Below, in pieces: positions 60,829 to 64,000 of a stretch of DNA of 64,000 nucleotides. Each line of letters starts with the position of its first letter. The stretch's first letter is position 1. The position numbers were made by a program, and so were the translations under genes. Below the pieces are notes generated by a model. The model made no database searches. It was not told where the DNA came from and worked only from the letters and a program-made list of their open reading frames with translations. Origin of the DNA: Gracilimonas halophila (GTDB taxonomy: Bacteria; Bacteroidota; Rhodothermia; Balneolales; Balneolaceae); assembly GCF_042684365.1 (NCBI RefSeq), contig NZ_JBHULI010000024.1, forward strand, positions 124,001-188,000, written 5' to 3'.

Positions 60829-62067
60829 ATGACAAGTTCAAACGATATTATGGCAACACAAACCAAGACTAAGACCTATAAATTTCCAGATGCGAGAGGC
60901 TATTACGGTCAATTCGGTGGAAAATTCGTTCCTGAGATTCTTATTCCCGCTATTCATGAATTGGAGGAAGAGTTTACTAAAGCTAAAGATGATCCTCAGT
61001 TTATAAAAGAGTTATCCGCATTGCTGGATGAATACGTAGGCAGGCCTACAAAACTTACTTTCGCAAACCGGCTTACCGAATATTATGGAAAGGCAAAGAT
61101 CTATATGAAAAGAGAAGACCTTTGTCATACTGGAGCTCATAAGATCAATAATGCTATTGGACAGGTTCTTCTGGCTCGCAGAATGGGTAAGAAGCGTATT
61201 ATAGCTGAAACAGGAGCAGGTCAGCATGGAGTTGCAACTGCAACGGCTTGTGCTAAGTTTGGCTTGGAATGCATTGTATATATGGGCGAAGAAGACATGG
61301 TTCGTCAGAAATTGAATGTCGACCGTATGCGTTTACTTGGGGCTGAAGTCCGAAGCGTGACAAGTGGTTCCAGAACCCTAAAAGATGCGACTAACGAAGC
61401 AATTCGTGACTGGGTTACCAATGTGGATACTACTTTCTATATCATTGGTTCAGTGGTAGGTCCTCATCCATACCCAATGATGGTTCGATATTTCCATGAA
61501 GTGATAGGCAATGAAACAAAGGATCAAATTGATAAAGCTGAAGGGAGGAACCCGGATTATTTAGTGGCATGTGTAGGAGGCGGCTCAAATGCCATAGGTT
61601 TTTTCTACCCATTTATAGAAGATGAAAATGTAAAGATCATTGGAATTGAAGCAGCTGGATTTGGAGTGGAATCAGGGAAAACGGCTGCGACTATGAGTAA
61701 AGGAACACCCGGGATTTTACACGGATCTCTAAGTTATCTGCTTCAAAGTGATGAAGGTCAGATCGAATTAGCCCATTCTATTAGTGCAGGATTGGATTAT
61801 CCCGGTGTAGGGCCTGAACACGCGCACCTTAAAGATCTGGGTCGTGTCGAATACAATGCCGTAACCGATGAAGAAGCCATGGATGCGGTCAAATTGTTAT
61901 CAGAAACAGAAGGCATCATTCCTGCACTCGAAACCGCTCATGCTTTTGCATGGTTAGAGAAATTAATGCCACAGACTTCCAAAGATGAAATTATTGTATT
62001 GAATCTCTCAGGAAGAGGGGATAAGGACATGGGCACCATTTCAGAATACATTCGCGAAAAAGACTAA
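60829..62067 (+). CDS. trpB: Tryptophan synthase beta chain
   Basis: The PLP enzyme joins indole and serine. The 412-residue protein has DARGYYGQFGGKFVPEILIPA near residue 24, GRPTKLTFANRLTEYYGKAKIYMKREDLCHTGAHKINN with the PLP lysine, AETGAGQHGVATATACAKFGLECIVYMGEEDM, VACVGGGSNAIGFFYPF and LSGRGDKDMGTI. It is the TrpB1 type that pairs with TrpA. The start at 60829 gives MTSSNDIMATQ; the second ATG at 60850 is an alternative. A repeat lies between it and trpA. Confidence 0.97.
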   Translation: MTSSNDIMATQTKTKTYKFPDARGYYGQFGGKFVPEILIPAIHELEEEFTKAKDDPQFIKELSALLDEYVGRPTKLTFANRLTEYYGKAKIYMKREDLCHTGAHKINNAIGQVLLARRMGKKRIIAETGAGQHGVATATACAKFGLECIVYMGEEDMVRQKLNVDRMRLLGAEVRSVTSGSRTLKDATNEAIRDWVTNVDTTFYIIGSVVGPHPYPMMVRYFHEVIGNETKDQIDKAEGRNPDYLVACVGGGSNAIGFFYPFIEDENVKIIGIEAAGFGVESGKTAATMSKGTPGILHGSLSYLLQSDEGQIELAHSISAGLDYPGVGPEHAHLKDLGRVEYNAVTDEEAMDAVKLLSETEGIIPALETAHAFAWLEKLMPQTSKDEIIVLNLSGRGDKDMGTISEYIREKD

Positions 62068-62076
62068 AGAATAGTA

Positions 62077-62153
62077 CACGGGTTATGAAGATACAGCGGA
62101 TGATCACCGATTAATTAATTCCCGTGACTATCCGCTCGATCCGTATCATCCGC
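62077..62153 (+). repeat. Intergenic inverted repeat between trpB and trpA
   Basis: GCGGATGAT (62096-62104) and ATCATCCGC (62145-62153) are perfect inverted copies; CACGGG (62077-62082) and CCCGTG (62121-62126) form a second pair. The text (ATCCGTATCATCCGCGTTCCAT) belongs to a degenerate repeat class common between genes in many bacteria. It sits inside the trp operon with no U-tract, so it may shape mRNA stability rather than stop transcription. Confidence 0.5.
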
Positions 62154-62179
62154 GTTCCATAACGAAATTATTATAAATA

Positions 62180-62977
62180 ATGAATCGAATTCAAAACGTA
62201 TTTAAGAATAGAAAAGACGACCAAAAACTGATGAGTCTTTTTATAACAGCGGGATATCCTGACCTGGATTCTACTGTTGATCTCATTTTGGGATTTGAAG
62301 AGAACGGAGCTGATATCATTGAGTTAGGAATGCCATTTAGTGATCCCTTGGCTGATGGCCCGACCATACAACAATCGAGTGATGTGGCCATTCAAAACGG
62401 TAATACCATGAATAAGATATTTGAGATGGTAAAGGAAGTACGCAAACATTCGGAGATCCCTATTGTCCTGATGGGTTATATGAATCCGGTATTGCGATAT
62501 GGCGTAGATAAGTTCACCCAAAATGCAGAGGAAGCAGGCGTGGATGGGTTGATCATTCCTGATATCCCCTTAGAAGAAGATGGTATCATCAAAGAACAGG
62601 CAGAAAAGAATAATTTGAACATAGTTCATCTGGTAGCTCCGAATACTTCGGATGTTCGCATGAAGCAGGCCGATGAAAACTCTCAGGGATTTGTATATTG
62701 TGTTTCCGTGACGGGAGTAACCGGTGCCCGGGATGGTGAAGAAGTATCAAAATCAGTTTCACGTTTTATAGAACGGGTTCGATCTAACATCACTCTAAAC
62801 CCGGTTATGGTCGGCTTTGGTATTAAGTCACATGCCGATGCCTTGGATATCGCATCAAATGCCGATGGATTTATAGTTGGAAGTGCCTTAATTGATACCA
62901 TCAAAAAACACTATCCGAATGAGGGATGGCAATCTGAGTTATTCTCCTTCGTTCACTCACTTAAATTTGGAAACTAA
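62180..62977 (+). CDS. trpA: Tryptophan synthase alpha chain
   Basis: The enzyme splits indole-3-glycerol phosphate to indole. The 265-residue TIM-barrel protein has LMSLFITAGYPDLDSTVDLILGFEENGADIIELGMPFSDPLADGPTIQQSS (with the catalytic Glu and Asp), VLMGYMNPVLRYGVDKF, GVDGLIIPDIPLEED, VYCVSVTGVTGARDG and VGFGIKSHADALDIASNADGFIVGSALID. It is the last recognisable gene of the trp operon; the DUF4837 gene starts 9 bp after its stop. Confidence 0.97.
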   Translation: MNRIQNVFKNRKDDQKLMSLFITAGYPDLDSTVDLILGFEENGADIIELGMPFSDPLADGPTIQQSSDVAIQNGNTMNKIFEMVKEVRKHSEIPIVLMGYMNPVLRYGVDKFTQNAEEAGVDGLIIPDIPLEEDGIIKEQAEKNNLNIVHLVAPNTSDVRMKQADENSQGFVYCVSVTGVTGARDGEEVSKSVSRFIERVRSNITLNPVMVGFGIKSHADALDIASNADGFIVGSALIDTIKKHYPNEGWQSELFSFVHSLKFGN

Positions 62978-62986
62978 TTCGTAATT

Positions 62987-64000
62987 ATGAAGCGCACATA
63001 TTTATCACTTATTGCATCCGTTTTTCTTTTGTTGTTTATCTCATGCGATGGAGACTATCGTCCTCTTGCTGATGGTAATACCCGGGAAGTTGTTGTTGTT
63101 ATGGATTCAACTCAATGGGAAAGCGAAACCGCAGAAGCCATTCGTGATGTATTTGGTAAATGGGTCTTGACTGTTCCTAATGGTGAACCTTATTATGACC
63201 TCAGATTCACTCGTATCCGATCTCAGGATCATCTGGAACGCATCAGAAGTCAAAAGAATATTATTTTTGCAGCACCCATTGATGAAGATTCCAATACCGG
63301 CCGACAAATACGTGGTTTTCTTGATGAAACCATTGAACAGCGGGTACGAGCAGGAGAAAGTTTTGCTTTCCCTTTTGAAGATCAATGGTATAAGGATCAA
63401 TATGCCCTCATCTTAACTTCTACTTCTGATTCTGTGTTGGCCCAGAAGATCAGAAATACTGAAAACTCACTTCTTAGCAATATGCTTGAAAAAGAGCTGG
63501 CCAGATGGGAGTACTTTGTTTATGAACGCTATGAACAAACTCAATATTCAGATTCTCTTTGGGAAAATTATGGGTATAAAGTTCGCATTCAGCATGATTA
63601 TATTAAAAATATTGATACGTTGAATTTCCATAGTTTTCGGAGATTCCTTCCCGAGAACGATCGCTGGATGTGGACCTGGCACCAAGATAATGTAGATGAC
63701 ATCTCTTTCTTAGATCAGGATTGGATCATTGCTACCAGAGATTCTCTTCAGGAGCAATTCATTAAAGGGGCCAGAGATTCGATGTATGTTCAGACATATA
63801 TTAACGATCAGGTAAGAAGGCCTATAGAAACGGAATCTTTTCAAATGGGAAGGCTTATAACATATGAAACCCGCGGAACATGGTATATGATGAACGGTTT
63901 GATGGGAGGACCATTTGTTAATTTTACCTACTACGACCCTGATACAAACCGTTTGTTTATGGTTGATTATAATCAATTTGCCCCGAGTGTACGCAAAAAA
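62987..64000 (+). CDS. DUF4837-family lipoprotein, partial
   Basis: The frame opens at ATG 62987 and runs off the window end (338 codons visible). The N-terminus is a lipoprotein signal (YLSLIASVFLLLFISC, C20). The body matches the DUF4837 pattern: REVVVVMDSTQWESETAEAIRDVFGKWVLTVPNGEPYYDLRFT, KNIIFAAPID, and a C-terminal repeat-like half with WTWHQDNVDDISFLDQDWIIATRDSLQEQFIKG and TYETRGTWYMMNGLMGGPFVNF. This is a Bacteroidota-group family with no known function. It begins 9 bp after trpA, so it may be read through from the trp operon. The 3' end is not in the window. Confidence 0.85.
   Translation, partial: MKRTYLSLIASVFLLLFISCDGDYRPLADGNTREVVVVMDSTQWESETAEAIRDVFGKWVLTVPNGEPYYDLRFTRIRSQDHLERIRSQKNIIFAAPIDEDSNTGRQIRGFLDETIEQRVRAGESFAFPFEDQWYKDQYALILTSTSDSVLAQKIRNTENSLLSNMLEKELARWEYFVYERYEQTQYSDSLWENYGYKVRIQHDYIKNIDTLNFHSFRRFLPENDRWMWTWHQDNVDDISFLDQDWIIATRDSLQEQFIKGARDSMYVQTYINDQVRRPIETESFQMGRLITYETRGTWYMMNGLMGGPFVNFTYYDPDTNRLFMVDYNQFAPSVRKK

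Noticed and set aside
1..64000. CRISPR arrays, tRNA/rRNA genes, integrase or transposase genes
   Set aside because: I looked for evenly spaced repeats, cloverleaf-like sequence in the gaps and transposase motifs and saw none; a tRNAscan-SE and CRISPR search would settle it.

Overview
The window looks like chromosomal sequence from a moderately AT-rich, Gram-negative, Bacteroidota-related marine-type bacterium. Balneolota (Balneolaceae-like) is my best guess, by inference only. Pointers are a protein with a type IX secretion-style C-terminal sorting domain, two PorV/PorQ-like outer-membrane proteins, a DUF4837 lipoprotein, a DUF4920 protein, a monomeric isocitrate dehydrogenase, and weak or absent Shine-Dalgarno sequences with several TTG/GTG starts. 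I saw no rRNA, tRNA, CRISPR array, transposase or prophage.

Layout. 1-5.1 kb: mixed small genes. These are a sialidase-like lipoprotein cut by the window edge, nei, a DUF4920 protein, a phage-type metallopeptidase, a four-helix-bundle gene boxed by inverted repeats, an eIF1/YciH-like factor and a degenerate AAA+ protein. 5.1-8.4 kb: an Ig-repeat surface protein with a stop at codon 2, an MFS transporter, and the wreck of a gspF/pilC gene. 8.5-12.6 kb: a compact type IV pilus/type II secretion alignment module made of fused proteins (PilM-PilN, PilO-PilP, PilQ-SPOR). 12.6-21.8 kb: an alpha/beta hydrolase, an aminolipid acyltransferase pair plus DedA, monomeric isocitrate dehydrogenase, mutL, and a tRNA-queuosine mannosyltransferase-like gene. 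21.8-29.1 kb (minus strand): dnaB, a GNAT enzyme, a family 4-like uracil-DNA glycosylase, a TrmH methyltransferase, and two anion transporters (SulP and SLC13). 29.3-36.9 kb (plus strand): greA, a Nudix hydrolase, a beta-barrel protein, then ackA, a caspase-like lipoprotein, a DMT permease, pta and tmk. 37.1-44.2 kb (plus strand): aroE, a laccase-domain protein, an HDAC-like deacetylase, dxr, rseP, psd and pssA.

44.2-54.7 kb is one minus-strand operon whose genes overlap or nearly touch. It starts with a lipoprotein, a CTD-bearing BNR protein and two PorV/PorQ-like barrels, and continues into five glycan genes (glycosyltransferase, flippase, NodB deacetylase, GT4 glycosyltransferase, wecB). 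The order suggests surface export coupled to glycan synthesis.

54.8-63.0 kb is the complete tryptophan operon, trpE-trpS-trpG-trpD-trpC-trpF-trpB-trpA. A 24-codon leader peptide with three consecutive Trp codons precedes it, followed by a hairpin set that fits ribosome-mediated attenuation. Because trpS lies inside the operon, the same charged-tRNA signal should set both tryptophan synthesis and tRNA-Trp charging. The window ends inside a DUF4837 lipoprotein gene.

The points most worth a second look are the trp attenuator with embedded trpS, the fused pilus alignment module beside a decayed gspF, the Por/CTD/glycan operon, three proteins that keep a known fold but lack its catalytic residues (AAA+, caspase, MutL endonuclease), a uracil-DNA glycosylase missing its Fe-S ligands, and the inverted-repeat cassette around the four-helix-bundle gene.
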